Assembly: GCA_025934435.1 (NCBI GenBank)
Contig: JAICYB010000006.1
Span: 20,504-84,503, forward strand
Reading direction: 5' to 3'
Length of the DNA stretch: 64,000 nt
Source of the DNA: Actinomycetes bacterium
GTDB taxonomy: Bacteria; Actinomycetota; JAICYB01
Positions 17,657-26,529 of the stretch are shown here, piece by piece; the first letter of the stretch is position 1; each line of letters opens with the position of its first letter. The translations under genes and the position numbers were made by a program. The notes beneath the pieces were generated by a model. It did not search any database. It was not told the DNA's origin and saw only the letters and a list, made by a program, of their open reading frames with translations.

Positions 17657-18546
17657 TCGATCCGCGCGACGTCATCGCAGCGTGGGGTATCGAAGCGCGA
17701 TCGTTCCGGCGCCCGGAGCGCGGGACGAACAACCTCGTCTGGATCGTCGACGACGGCTTCGTCCTGCGCGTGTACCAGAATCTCGACGCACGTCGGGTGG
17801 CTGCCGAGCATCGCTTGCTGGCGGCGATCGATGAGCATCGTCCGCCGTTCGCGGTGCCGATGCCGATCCCGATCGCCTCGGGCGGCGGCGAGACGATAGT
17901 TGCGACGCCCGACGGACCCGCCGCGCTCTACTCGTTGCTGCTTGGGCGGATCGCCGGCGCCACGGACCTCGCGCTCGTGGGAGCGGCCGTCGGAGACCTC
18001 ATGGCCGTTCTCGGCGAGCTTCCGCACGATGTTGCGCCGATGGACTGGCGCGTCCCGCTGGCCGGCACTCATCCCGCCGTTCCCGACGTCGGCGCGCTCG
18101 TCGAGGAGCTGCGTGACGTCGCGCCGGACGCGGCCGGTCTCGACACGTTCGCGAATCTCTGGGAACGCGTCGATACCGATTACGAACGTGAGACCTTGCC
18201 TGTCCAGGTCTGCCACCTCGACGTTGGGATGAGCAACGTCCTCATCGACGGCGGGCGCGTAACGGCGATCCTCGACTTCGAGATCGCCGGGCTCGATCTG
18301 CGCGTGAACGAGTTCGTCGGCGCCCTCGTGAATTGCACCGACACACCGGACGAAGAACGTGTCTTCACGGATGGGTTCAGGTCGTGCTTCGACCTACGAT
18401 CCGACGAATGGGCGGCCGTACCGCGGCTCCGTGTGCTGCGCCGGCTCGCGACAACCGTCTGGCGGGCCGGACGATGGCGCGAGGGGAAGGCGACGCTCGA
18501 CGAGGTGCTCGCGCGGCTCGAGGCCTTACAGAACCTTTACATCTGA
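17653..18546 (+). CDS. APH-fold phosphotransferase, homoserine-kinase-II-like
   Basis: This 297-residue protein has the aminoglycoside phosphotransferase/choline kinase fold. A nucleotide-loop-like start (RGTNNLVW) is followed by FVLRVYQ. The catalytic loop is [12 protein letters not shown] (Asp and Asn), and the metal-binding Asp is in AILDFEIAG. The closest recognised relatives are ThrB2-type homoserine kinases and other small-molecule kinases; the substrate cannot be read from sequence. The GTG overlaps the trpEG stop (GTGA), so it is co-transcribed with trpEG and under the same attenuator. Confidence 0.75.
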   Translation: MIDPRDVIAAWGIEARSFRRPERGTNNLVWIVDDGFVLRVYQNLDARRVAAEHRLLAAIDEHRPPFAVPMPIPIASGGGETIVATPDGPAALYSLLLGRIAGATDLALVGAAVGDLMAVLGELPHDVAPMDWRVPLAGTHPAVPDVGALVEELRDVAPDAAGLDTFANLWERVDTDYERETLPVQVCHLDVGMSNVLIDGGRVTAILDFEIAGLDLRVNEFVGALVNCTDTPDEERVFTDGFRSCFDLRSDEWAAVPRLRVLRRLATTVWRAGRWREGKATLDEVLARLEALQNLYI

Positions 18547-18608
18547 CAGACACGCGCCGACCACGTCCGGACGATGCTTCTTCCGTACGAACGAAAAGGA
18601 GGCATCGA

Positions 18609-19106
18609 ATGGGGAACTTCGTGAAGCGGAACATCGCGGTCATAGCGGCTGGTGCCGTGGTCATCGTCGGAGGGAGCTACGTCGGGGCGAAGGCGCTCAC
18701 GGCGCCGCAGCAGGTGACGCTCGACGCCGCGAGCACCAGCCCGGCGCCGGCGAGCAGCGCGCAGGAGAGAGGTCTCGTGCGCGGGGAAGGCGTGTTCGCG
18801 CGCCGGAACGGCACGGTCACCGCGCAGGTGAACCGCGGCGTCCTGCAGAGCATCGACGGGACGACCCTCGTCATCTCCGAAGCGGACGGGACCACGCAGC
18901 GCGTCGAGACCACAAGTGATACGCGGTTCCGTCGTGACGGCAACAAGGCGTCGCTCTCCGACCTGAAGGCCGGCGACCACGTCGGAACGATCGTCGTCAA
19001 GCAAGGCGACGCGTACGTGACGCGCCTGGTTCGCGCGTTCTCACCCGGCGCCTGGAACTCACGGCGGTCGCAGCGTCTGCAGCGCCGGGGCGCGGCTAAT
19101 CTCTGA
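18609..19106 (+). CDS. Membrane-anchored or secreted DUF5666-like protein
   Basis: This is a 165-residue protein. The N-terminal hydrophobic segment (residues ~8-27) is a signal anchor or signal peptide. The C-terminal ~80 residues (VNRGVLQSIDGTTLVIS to DLKAGDHVGTIVVKQGD) look like the small beta-barrel DUF5666 domain found in exported bacterial proteins. The ATG is preceded by an excellent AAAGGAGG site at 18595-18602. It lies just before a two-component pair and may belong to that envelope-sensing group. Function is unknown. Confidence 0.75.
   Translation: MGNFVKRNIAVIAAGAVVIVGGSYVGAKALTAPQQVTLDAASTSPAPASSAQERGLVRGEGVFARRNGTVTAQVNRGVLQSIDGTTLVISEADGTTQRVETTSDTRFRRDGNKASLSDLKAGDHVGTIVVKQGDAYVTRLVRAFSPGAWNSRRSQRLQRRGAANL
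19097..19102 (+). promoter_or_regulatory. -10 box of the two-component operon
   Basis: TAATCT lies within the last codons of the preceding gene and ends 7 nt before the GTG of the response regulator. Confidence 0.5.
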
Positions 19107-19109
19107 TAC

Positions 19110-19784
19110 GTGAAGCGAACCGTTCTTGTCGTCGAGGACGAGAAGGCGATCGCCGACGTCGTCGAGATGTATCTCGACCAAGGCAATTTCCGGACTCGTC
19201 TCGCGACGACGGGGGCCGAGGCGCGCAAGCAGCTCCAGGATCCGTCGATCGGCCTCGTGCTCCTCGATCTGGGGCTCCCGGACGACGACGGCCTCGAAGT
19301 CCTTCGCGAGATCCGAACGCGAGGTGCGCTTCCGGTCATCGTCGTCACGGCCAGAGACGGCGAGACCGATCGCATCCTCGGCCTGGAGCTCGGCGCCGAC
19401 GACTACGTGACGAAACCGTTCTCGCCGCGCGAGCTCGTGGCGCGCGTGAAAGCGGTGCTTCGCCGGGAAGAGCGAACCGAGACGACGGACGGAACGCCCG
19501 TCGTCGCCGGAAGCGTCCGGCTCGATCCGACGTCGCGCGAAGTCCAGGTCCACGGTGCGGATGTCGAACTGACGCGGAAGGAGTTCGATCTGCTTGCCTA
19601 CCTCGTCGCGCGTCCGGGCCGCGTCCTTTCGCGGACGCAGCTCCTCGAAGCGGTGTGGGGCTACCCGGACGACGTCGATTCGCGCACGGTCGACGTGCAC
19701 ATCGCGCAGCTCCGACGGAAGCTCGGCGATTCCTGTCCGCTCAAGACCGTGCGCGGGGTGGGGTACAAGGCGGATGGAGGCTAA
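19110..19784 (+). CDS. OmpR/PhoB-family response regulator
   Basis: The 224-residue DNA-binding regulator has a receiver domain (residues 1-115) with the acidic pair VVEDE, phospho-acceptor Asp in LVLLDLGLPDDDG, and the Lys of YVTKPFSPREL. A winged-helix domain (~130-222, LTRKEFDLLAYLV, VDVHIAQLRRKLG, GVGYKA) follows. The GTG start fits a leaderless transcript. It overlaps the sensor kinase gene by 11 bp, so they form one two-component system. Targets are unknown. Confidence 0.92.
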   Translation: MKRTVLVVEDEKAIADVVEMYLDQGNFRTRLATTGAEARKQLQDPSIGLVLLDLGLPDDDGLEVLREIRTRGALPVIVVTARDGETDRILGLELGADDYVTKPFSPRELVARVKAVLRREERTETTDGTPVVAGSVRLDPTSREVQVHGADVELTRKEFDLLAYLVARPGRVLSRTQLLEAVWGYPDDVDSRTVDVHIAQLRRKLGDSCPLKTVRGVGYKADGG

Positions 19785-21054
19785 GAAGCGTTCGTCCCTC
19801 CGGCGGGTGCTCTTGCTGTCGATCGTCGGTTCGTCGCTCGGGGCCGTTCTCATCACGGCTCTCGTCACCGTCGGGCTGACTCGGATCGGCGCACCGCAGC
19901 GTGCGATCGCGTCGCTCCGGAACGAAGCATCGAGCGTCGCCGACGTCGCATCGGGGCTCCCGTGCGCGGACGCGGCCCGTCCGGCGCAGCTGGCGAGGCA
20001 ACTCGGCGCGCGGGTGCGGTTCGTCCCGGACGGTTCGCGTCGTCTGCTCGCGTCGGTGACGCAAGCTGAAGGAAGGACGACGCTCCTCGGACGCGATGTG
20101 TACTTCTCGTCGGTTCCGGCGACGATCTGCGGAACGACGGGCCGCTTGTTCGTGTTCACCGCCGTCACCGACGCGCCTGCGCTGCCGACCGGGTTCGGCC
20201 GGCGTCTCCTCCTCGCGGGGCTTCTTGCGTTCGCGGGCGCGTCGCTGCTCGCCTTCGTGTTGTCGCGCCGGATGTCGCGTCCGCTCAAGGAGCTTGCGGA
20301 CGCCGCACGGTCGTTCAACGTACCGGCATCGCCGACGAACACCGACACGCTCGAGGTCGCGGAGCTCAAGGAGTCGCTCGCCGAGATGGTCACCGATCTC
20401 CGCGACGCCCGCGACCGCGAAAAGGCCTTCCTGCTGTCGATCTCGCACGAGCTCCGCACGCCGTTGACCGCGATCCGCGGCTACGCCGAAGCGCTCGCGG
20501 ACGGCACCGCGCGGCGTCCGCGCCAAGCCGGCGAGGTGATGCTCGGCGAGTCGAAGCGCCTCGAGCGGCTCGTGCAAGACCTGCTCGACCTCGGACGGAT
20601 CGAAGCCGGGGAGTTCTCGATAGAGCTTCGCTCCGTCGACGTCTGCGACGTGGCGGCGTCCGTCGTCGACGCGCTGCGTCCGCTCGCGAAGGAGCAGGAC
20701 GTGTCACTTGTGCTCGAGGCTTCGACGGCATCGGTCGTCCGCACCGATCCCGATCGTGTCCATCAGATGATCGCCAACCTCGTCGAGAACGCGATGCGAG
20801 TCGCACAGACGGTTCATGTCGAGGTGGCTCCGGCGTGCGTGCGGATCCGCGACGAAGGCCCGGGACTCGACGCAGAGGACGTCGCCCATGCCTTCGAGCG
20901 TTTCTATCTGTGGCGTCGCTATCGCGGCGATCGCGCCGTCGGCACCGGCCTCGGTCTCGCGATCGTCGGCGAGCTCGCGCGGCGTCTCGGCGTGAAGATC
21001 AACATCACGTCAGATCACGGAACGACCTTCGAGCTCCGCTTCGATGCGTCGTAG
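19774..21054 (+). CDS. Membrane sensor histidine kinase
   Basis: This 426-residue kinase has a membrane helix at ~10-30, a ~100-residue external sensor region and a second helix at ~145-165. A HAMP-like linker (SRRMSRPLKELADAA) leads to the HisKA phospho-acceptor in SISHELRTPLTAIRGYAEAL (His ~225). HATPase motifs follow: NLVENAMR, RDEGPGL, GTGLGLAIVGEL. It should phosphorylate the regulator encoded just upstream. The signal is unknown; its gene overlaps those of the regulator and a lipoprotein peptidase, so the system may sense the cell envelope. Confidence 0.92.
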   Translation: MEAKKRSSLRRVLLLSIVGSSLGAVLITALVTVGLTRIGAPQRAIASLRNEASSVADVASGLPCADAARPAQLARQLGARVRFVPDGSRRLLASVTQAEGRTTLLGRDVYFSSVPATICGTTGRLFVFTAVTDAPALPTGFGRRLLLAGLLAFAGASLLAFVLSRRMSRPLKELADAARSFNVPASPTNTDTLEVAELKESLAEMVTDLRDARDREKAFLLSISHELRTPLTAIRGYAEALADGTARRPRQAGEVMLGESKRLERLVQDLLDLGRIEAGEFSIELRSVDVCDVAASVVDALRPLAKEQDVSLVLEASTASVVRTDPDRVHQMIANLVENAMRVAQTVHVEVAPACVRIRDEGPGLDAEDVAHAFERFYLWRRYRGDRAVGTGLGLAIVGELARRLGVKINITSDHGTTFELRFDAS

Positions 21055-21961
21055 CGCGGTTCTCGTGTGCGCGCTGTTCCTCGTCGCGTCGTGCGGTCGG
21101 GAGCGCAGTGCACTGCCGACGGCGTCGCCGCCCCCGACGCCGCCTGCGACACCGACGGCCACGCCCGTTCCGACGCCGGATCCCGGCGCCTTCTCGCTCG
21201 CGAACGCGATGACGACCGACCGCTACCTCGCGCAGAAGATCGGCATCCGCGAAACGGGAACGCCTGGGGACGTCGCGACAGCGTCGTTCATCGTCTCGCA
21301 GCTCACGAAGATCGGTCTGCATGTCACGCAGCAGACGTTCCCGCTCCCGAAAGGCGGGACGTCGACCAACATCATCGGCGCACCGGCGAACTTCGACATC
21401 AACAAGCCGTATCTGATCGTCGGAGGCCATCGCGACTCGCTTCGCGGTCCGGGCGCGAACGACAACGGAACGGGCATCGCCGTGTCGCTCGAGGTCGCGC
21501 GAGCGCTGGCGGTTCGTCCGGCGCGTTTGCCCGTGCTGTTCGTCGCCTTCGGTGCGGAGGAGGTCGAACCCGACAAGAACCACTCGCATCACGTCGGGTC
21601 GAAGGCGTATGTCGCGGCGATGTCGGACGCCGCCCGTCGCGATCTCGTGTCGTTCCTGAACATCGACATGGTCGGATGGGGGACCGAGATCCACTGCCCG
21701 CGGATGGTGACCGGGACGACCGAAGGTGCCGACCGCTGCACGCGGATCGCGCGTCAGCTCGGGATCCCCGTCCTCGAGGAGGTGCAGCCGAACTACTCCG
21801 ACCACGGCACGTTCATCCTCGCCAACATGGACGCCGCGTGGATCTGGGCCGGAGACGACCTCTGCTGCTACCACTCGCCCCGCGACACGATGTCGCGCGT
21901 GAAGCCCGACGAGGTCGACCGCGCCGGGAGGCTCGCCGTCGCGCTGCTCCGCAGCTATTAG
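21044..21961 (+). CDS. M28-family zinc aminopeptidase lipoprotein
   Basis: The 305-residue protein begins with a lipoprotein signal peptide (lipobox LVAS-C, Cys17) and a Pro/Thr-rich linker (~25-48). The peptidase domain has the M28 metal and catalytic residues in order: GGHRDS (His), NDNGTG (Asp), GAEEVE (Glu pair), LNIDMVG (Asp) and YHSPRD (His). It should act outside the cell as an aminopeptidase. The ATG overlaps the kinase gene by 11 bp, so it is the third gene of that operon. LspA at 4358 would process it. Confidence 0.88.
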   Translation: MRRSAVLVCALFLVASCGRERSALPTASPPPTPPATPTATPVPTPDPGAFSLANAMTTDRYLAQKIGIRETGTPGDVATASFIVSQLTKIGLHVTQQTFPLPKGGTSTNIIGAPANFDINKPYLIVGGHRDSLRGPGANDNGTGIAVSLEVARALAVRPARLPVLFVAFGAEEVEPDKNHSHHVGSKAYVAAMSDAARRDLVSFLNIDMVGWGTEIHCPRMVTGTTEGADRCTRIARQLGIPVLEEVQPNYSDHGTFILANMDAAWIWAGDDLCCYHSPRDTMSRVKPDEVDRAGRLAVALLRSY

Positions 21962-21964
21962 CCT
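21959..21964 (+). promoter_or_regulatory. -10 box of trpD sharing the previous stop codon
   Basis: TAGCCT starts with the TAG stop codon of the M28 peptidase gene and ends 9 nt before the trpD ATG. A separate leaderless trpD-C-F transcript is likely. Confidence 0.5.
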
Positions 21965-21973
21965 TGGTGCGGG

Positions 21974-22990
21974 ATGGCGATCCGTGAGGCGTTGGACAAG
22001 CTGCTCGCCGGCACCGATCTGACGTCGGACGAAGCCGCCGGCGCGCTCGGCGAGATCGTGACCGGTGACGTCCCCGACGCGATGATCGCGGCCTTCCTCG
22101 TCGCGCTGCGGATCAAGGGCGAGACACCGGCCGAGGTCGCCGGGCTCGCGATGACCATGCGCGACAACGCCGTGGCGGTTCGTCCGCGCACGACCGGTCT
22201 CGTCGATACATGCGGGACCGGCGGGGACGGCACGGGCACGGCGAACATCTCGACGGCGGCCGCCTTCGTCGTCGCCGGCGCCGGGCTCCCGGTGGCGAAG
22301 CACGGGAACCGCGCGCTGTCGTCGACGTCGGGTTCGGCGGACGTCCTCGAGGTGCTCGGCGTGCCGCTCGACCTGACCGCGGACGACGTCGCGCGCTGCA
22401 TCGACGAGGTCGGCATCGGTTTCATGTTCGCGCCGGCGTTCCATCCGGCGACGGCGAAGGTCATGCCCGTCCGGCGCGCGCTCGGGATCCGCACAGCGTT
22501 CAACGTCCTCGGCCCCCTGACAAATCCCGCTCGCCCGACGTATCAGCTCGTCGGTGTCGGAGACCCGGAGCAAGCGGATCTCATCGCGCACGCGCTGGCC
22601 GCACTCGGCGTGACCAAAGCGCTCGTCGTGGCCGGCGCCGGAGGCCCGGACGAGCTGACGTGCGCCGGCCCGAACATCGTGATCACCGTGCACGGACACG
22701 ACATCACGCACGACATGATCGGTGCGTCCGACGTCGATCTCGACACGAGTCCGCTCGATGCGATCAAGGGTGGGACGCCCGAACAGAACGCGGAAACGCT
22801 CCGGGCGGTGCTCGAAGGCAAGCCGGGCCCGGTCGGCGACTGTGTCCTGTTCAACGCCGGTGCGGCGTTCGTCGCCGCCGAGCAGGCATCGACGATCGCG
22901 AACGGCGTCGAACACGCGCGAGCGGTTATCTCCGACGGCCGGGCACTCGCCGCTCTCGATCGCTACCTCGCATTCGTCGGTTCGTTGTGA
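21974..22990 (+). CDS. trpD: Anthranilate phosphoribosyltransferase
   Basis: TrpD joins anthranilate to PRPP, the second step of the tryptophan branch. The 338 residues contain the PRPP-binding DTCGTGGDGTGTANIST region, KHGNRALSSTSGSAD, and FAPAFHPA. The gene is separated from trpEG by five unrelated genes and starts a second trp block with its own -10 box. Its TGA overlaps the trpC GTG. Confidence 0.96.
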   Translation: MAIREALDKLLAGTDLTSDEAAGALGEIVTGDVPDAMIAAFLVALRIKGETPAEVAGLAMTMRDNAVAVRPRTTGLVDTCGTGGDGTGTANISTAAAFVVAGAGLPVAKHGNRALSSTSGSADVLEVLGVPLDLTADDVARCIDEVGIGFMFAPAFHPATAKVMPVRRALGIRTAFNVLGPLTNPARPTYQLVGVGDPEQADLIAHALAALGVTKALVVAGAGGPDELTCAGPNIVITVHGHDITHDMIGASDVDLDTSPLDAIKGGTPEQNAETLRAVLEGKPGPVGDCVLFNAGAAFVAAEQASTIANGVEHARAVISDGRALAALDRYLAFVGSL

Positions 22991-23736
22991 GCTTCCTCGA
23001 GCGCATCGTCGCTTCGCGACGCGCGGCGATCGCGTCACTCCGGCCGTCGCTCGACGGCGCGCAGCCGCCGGTCCGCGACTTCCGAACCGCGCTCGCGGCG
23101 CCCGGGATGTCGCTCATCGCCGAGATCAAGCGGCGCTCACCGTCGAAGGGCGACCTGAATCCATCGCTCGATCCCGCCACGATGGCGAAGTCGTACGAGC
23201 ACGCCGGTGCTCGCGCGGTCTCGGTGCTGTGCGAGCCGGAGTTCTTCGGTGGTTCGTCCGACGATCTCGTCGCGGCTCGCGAAGCGACGGACGTCCCGGT
23301 TCTGTGGAAGGACTTCGTCCTCGAGCGTGTGCAACTCGAAGAGGCTCGTTCGAAAGGGGCGGACGCCGCCCTGCTGATCGTCCGCATGCTCGACGACGAG
23401 CTCGCGTCCCTCGTCGCGGCGTGCCGAGAGCTCGGGTTGATGCCACTGGTCGAGATCTTCAACGAGGAAGATCTGCGGCGGGCGCTCGATGCCGGCGCCG
23501 ACGTCGTCGGGGTGAACCACCGCGACCTCGAGACCTTCGAAGAAGATCCTGAAGCGACGAAGCGATTGCGTCCGCTCGTTCCGGATGACGTCATCCTCGT
23601 TGCCGAGTCGGCGATCGAGACGCGCGCCGACGTCGAAGCGCTCGAAGCGATCGGTGTGCAGGCGATGCTCGTCGGTGAGGCGATCGTGACCGCGGGCGAT
23701 CCTGAGGCGAAGATCAGGGAACTGCTTGGGGCTTAG
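22987..23736 (+). CDS. trpC: Indole-3-glycerol phosphate synthase
   Basis: TrpC closes the indole ring from CdRP, releasing CO2. The 249-residue barrel has EIKRRSPSKGDL (catalytic Glu and Lys), LWKDFVL (catalytic Lys), VEIFNEEDL and LVAESAIETRADV. The GTG overlaps the trpD stop. It is a single-function enzyme, not fused to TrpF. Confidence 0.95.
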   Translation: MSFLERIVASRRAAIASLRPSLDGAQPPVRDFRTALAAPGMSLIAEIKRRSPSKGDLNPSLDPATMAKSYEHAGARAVSVLCEPEFFGGSSDDLVAAREATDVPVLWKDFVLERVQLEEARSKGADAALLIVRMLDDELASLVAACRELGLMPLVEIFNEEDLRRALDAGADVVGVNHRDLETFEEDPEATKRLRPLVPDDVILVAESAIETRADVEALEAIGVQAMLVGEAIVTAGDPEAKIRELLGA

Positions 23737-24352
23737 CGACTCGCGCGGGATCTGGGTGAAGATCGACGGCGTCACGACGCCGGACGATGCAGCCGCGGCC
23801 GTAGCCGCCGGTGCATCGGCCGTCGGGATGATCTTCGCGCCGTCCCCCCGGCGTGTCTCCGTGGATCTCGCGAAGGACATCCGTGCTGCGATCCCTCCCG
23901 AGGTGTCCGCGTTCGGCGTGTTCGACGACTCGCAGCCGCGCGAGGTCGGTGAGATCGCGGAAGGCTTGTCCCTCGACGGCGTGCAGTTCCCCGCAGCGCT
24001 CGTCGCCGGACGATTCACTCCGCGGGGAGTGATGGTCCTGCGGACGATCCGCGTCCGTGACGCCGAAGATCTCGTCGAAGTGGAGCGCCTGAAGTGCGAC
24101 GCGCTGCACCTGGACGCCTATGTCGAGGGCGCGCTCGGCGGAACGGGTGTGCTCGCGCCGTGGGAGGTCATCGAAGCGCACCGTCCGGGCGTGCCGTTCG
24201 TGATCAGCGGCGGCCTCAAGCCGTCGAACGTCGCGGATGCGATCGCGCGCCTGGACCCCGCGGGCGTGGATGTCTCGTCCGGCGTAGAGATATCTCCGGG
24301 CGTGAAGGACCATGAAGCGATGGCTGACTTCGTGAGGCGAGCCCGCTCATAG
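23726..24352 (+). CDS. trpF: Phosphoribosylanthranilate isomerase-like, catalytic Cys replaced
   Basis: TrpF isomerises PRA to CdRP. The fold is clear: APSPRRVS, HLDAYVEGALGGTG (the general-acid Asp is kept), ISGGLKPSNVADAI and GVDVSSGVEISPGVKD. However, the family motif VKICG reads VKIDG here, so the general-base cysteine is Asp. The usual VQLHG strand is VQFPA. Activity is therefore uncertain; it could be an active variant or a decaying copy backed up by HisA. The TTG start (after CAGGGA) overlaps trpC; GTG 23756 is an alternative. Confidence 0.85.
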   Translation: MGLSDSRGIWVKIDGVTTPDDAAAAVAAGASAVGMIFAPSPRRVSVDLAKDIRAAIPPEVSAFGVFDDSQPREVGEIAEGLSLDGVQFPAALVAGRFTPRGVMVLRTIRVRDAEDLVEVERLKCDALHLDAYVEGALGGTGVLAPWEVIEAHRPGVPFVISGGLKPSNVADAIARLDPAGVDVSSGVEISPGVKDHEAMADFVRRARS

Positions 24353-24355
24353 ACT
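24350..24355 (+). promoter_or_regulatory. -10 box of trpB sharing the trpF stop codon
   Basis: TAGACT begins with the trpF TAG stop codon and ends 6 nt before the trpB GTG. This is the second TAG-shared -10 box in the trp region. Confidence 0.5.
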
Positions 24356-24361
24356 GACGGG

Positions 24362-25573
24362 GTGACGACATCCCCGATCGATATCCAGCCGGACGAGCAC
24401 GGCCGCTTCGGCGAGTACGGCGGACGCTACGCCCCCGAAGTGCTCATGCCCGCCCTCCTCGAGGTCGAGCGCGCGTGGCGCGAGCTTCGCACCGACGATG
24501 CGTTCTGGACGGAGCTCAACACGCTGCGTCGTGACTACGCGGGTCGTCCGACGCCGCTGTACCGCGCGGACCGTTTGAGCGAGCACATCGGCGCGACGGT
24601 GTGGGTGAAACGCGAAGACCTGATGCACACCGGGTCGCACAAGCTGAACAACGTCCTCGGTCAATGCCTGCTCGCGCGACGTCTCGGAAAGCCGCGCGTC
24701 ATCGCCGAGACGGGAGCCGGCCAGCACGGCGTCGCCACAGCGACGGGAGCCGCGCGCTTCGGGCTCGACTGCGTCGTGTACATGGGCGCCGTCGACATGG
24801 AGCGGCAAGCGCTCAACGTCTTCCGGATGGAGATGCTCGGGACGAAGGTCGTGGGCGTCGAATCCGGCAGTCGCACGCTGAAGGACGCGATCAACGAAGC
24901 GTTCCGTGACTGGGTCGCCAACGTCGAGGACACGCACTATGTGATCGGTTCGGTTGTCGGCCCGCATCCGTTCCCCTGGATGGTGAAGGAGCTGCAGCGC
25001 GTCGTGGGGGACGAAGCGCGCGAGCAGATGCTCGCGCAAGCGGGAAAGCTCCCGGAAACGGTCGTCGCGTGTGTCGGAGGCGGATCGAACGCCATCGGCA
25101 TCTTCTCGGGCTTCGTCGGCATCGACGGCGTGCGCCTCGTCGGCGTCGAGCCCGGCGGGCTCGGTCTCGCCACCGAGGAGCACGGTGCATCGGTTTCGGC
25201 GGGAAGCGACGGCGTGTTGCACGGCGCGCGCACACGCATCTTGCAAGCCCCGGACGGGCTGATCCGCGAAGCACACTCCGTGTCGGCGGGTCTCGACTAT
25301 CCGGGATCCGGCCCGGAGCACGCGTACCTGCGCGCGAGCGGTCTCGCGGAGTACGCATCGGTGACGGACGAAGAGGCGCTCGAGGCGTTCCACACCTTCA
25401 GCCGGCTCGAGGGGATCGTCCCCGCGCTCGAAGCCGCGCACGCGATCGCGTGGCTGTTGCGTGAGCGTCCGTCCGGCGACGTGATCCTGATGCTCTCCGG
25501 ACGCGGCGACAAGGACGTCGAAACAGTCAAGAATCTCGCGTCTCAGGATGCGCCGGACGGGCGCCCCTCCTGA
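24362..25573 (+). CDS. trpB: Tryptophan synthase beta subunit
   Basis: TrpB makes tryptophan from indole and serine with PLP. The 403-residue protein has the TrpB1 layout: [11 protein letters not shown] at the start, PLP lysine in [18 protein letters not shown]-like AETGAGQHG, the phosphate-binding GGGSNAIG, and SGRGDKD near the end. TrpA, its partner, is encoded three genes downstream rather than next to it. Confidence 0.97.
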   Translation: MTTSPIDIQPDEHGRFGEYGGRYAPEVLMPALLEVERAWRELRTDDAFWTELNTLRRDYAGRPTPLYRADRLSEHIGATVWVKREDLMHTGSHKLNNVLGQCLLARRLGKPRVIAETGAGQHGVATATGAARFGLDCVVYMGAVDMERQALNVFRMEMLGTKVVGVESGSRTLKDAINEAFRDWVANVEDTHYVIGSVVGPHPFPWMVKELQRVVGDEAREQMLAQAGKLPETVVACVGGGSNAIGIFSGFVGIDGVRLVGVEPGGLGLATEEHGASVSAGSDGVLHGARTRILQAPDGLIREAHSVSAGLDYPGSGPEHAYLRASGLAEYASVTDEEALEAFHTFSRLEGIVPALEAAHAIAWLLRERPSGDVILMLSGRGDKDVETVKNLASQDAPDGRPS

Positions 25574-25577
25574 CGTA

Positions 25578-26117
25578 GTGCGCATCGAGCCGCTCCGCGA
25601 ACTGGACGAAGCCGACCTCCGGCGTCTGATCGTCGGTTACGACACGACGGAGATGTACAGCTACACCAAGACCGAGTCGCGCGAGCGAACCGAGATCGTG
25701 TTCGATCTGGTGCAGCGTCCGTTCGAGAAGAAGTTCCCGCTGCCCGCGGCGATGATCGGCTACTACCAGCACGTCGTCACCGTCGGGCTGTCGTTCAAGG
25801 CGATCGACGACGACGCCTTCGTCGGGATCGCCATCGCCGACAAACAGTGGAACGGTCTCGCGATCGTGTGGGAGCTCCACGTCGCCGCCGACTACCGGCG
25901 CCGCGGCATCGGACGCGGGCTCCTCGCGTCCGTCGAGGATGCCGCTCGTTCGAGCGGACTCCGCGGCGTTTCCATCGAGACGCAGTCGTCGAACGTACCG
26001 GCGATCGACTTCTATCGTGCGTGTGGCTATGACATCGGCGCGATCGATTCGTCCTTCTACTCGAACGACGACGTCGCTCGCGGCGAGGTGAACGTCTTCA
26101 TGCGCAAGGCCCTCTAG
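25578..26117 (+). CDS. GNAT-family N-acetyltransferase
   Basis: The 179-residue protein has a GNAT core: the acetyl-CoA loop is in DYRRRGIGRGLLASVE, followed by GVSIETQSSNVPAIDFYRACGY. The ETQ-N-N-x-A-x-x-FY pattern and the FYSND end resemble the streptothricin acetyltransferase subgroup; the substrate is unknown. GTG 25578 starts just at the domain, 4 nt after the trpB stop. ATG 25548, inside trpB, is an alternative. Confidence 0.8.
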   Translation: MRIEPLRELDEADLRRLIVGYDTTEMYSYTKTESRERTEIVFDLVQRPFEKKFPLPAAMIGYYQHVVTVGLSFKAIDDDAFVGIAIADKQWNGLAIVWELHVAADYRRRGIGRGLLASVEDAARSSGLRGVSIETQSSNVPAIDFYRACGYDIGAIDSSFYSNDDVARGEVNVFMRKAL

Positions 26118-26118
26118 G

Positions 26119-26124
26119 TATCGT
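26119..26124 (+). promoter_or_regulatory. -10 box before the cupin gene
   Basis: TATCGT ends 6 nt before the cupin ATG and follows the GNAT stop codon. There is no ribosome binding site, so the start is probably leaderless. Confidence 0.45.
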
Positions 26125-26130
26125 CATCCG

Positions 26131-26529
26131 ATGCGTCTGTTCTCCTTCGAGATGACCACAGGCCGTCCCGTCACGCAATGGACGGACGAGAACGGCGTGT
26201 CGCATCGCGTCGACCCGAAGACGTCACAAGCCGTCGTGGCGCCGCTGTTCGCCGAGGCCGCCCAGGCCCGGGTCGTGTGCATATACATCCGCGCCAAAGG
26301 GTTCCTTCCTCGGCATCCGGCCACGGTCGCGCAGCTCTTCGCCGTTGTCGAGGGCGAGGGATGGGTCGCCGGGACCGACGGCCGGCGCGTGCCGATCAAG
26401 TCGGGACAGGCGGCCTTCTGGGACCGCGGCGAGGAACACGAGTCGGGGACGGAGGGCGGCCTGAAGGCGATCGTCATCGAAGGCGGGACGTTCGAGCCCT
26501 CGAAGTACATGCGCGAGGTCCGGCCGTGA
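26131..26529 (+). CDS. Small cupin-domain protein
   Basis: This 132-residue protein is a single cupin barrel. LFAVVEGEGWVAGTDGRRVPIKSGQAAFWDRGEEHESGT fits cupin motifs 1 and 2, although motif 1 lacks the usual HxH pair, so metal binding is doubtful. It sits between trpB and trpA; its stop overlaps the trpA GTG (GTGA), so translation of trpA depends on it. It may be a small-molecule sensor or an accessory to the pathway, but no function can be assigned. Confidence 0.75.
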   Translation: MRLFSFEMTTGRPVTQWTDENGVSHRVDPKTSQAVVAPLFAEAAQARVVCIYIRAKGFLPRHPATVAQLFAVVEGEGWVAGTDGRRVPIKSGQAAFWDRGEEHESGTEGGLKAIVIEGGTFEPSKYMREVRP

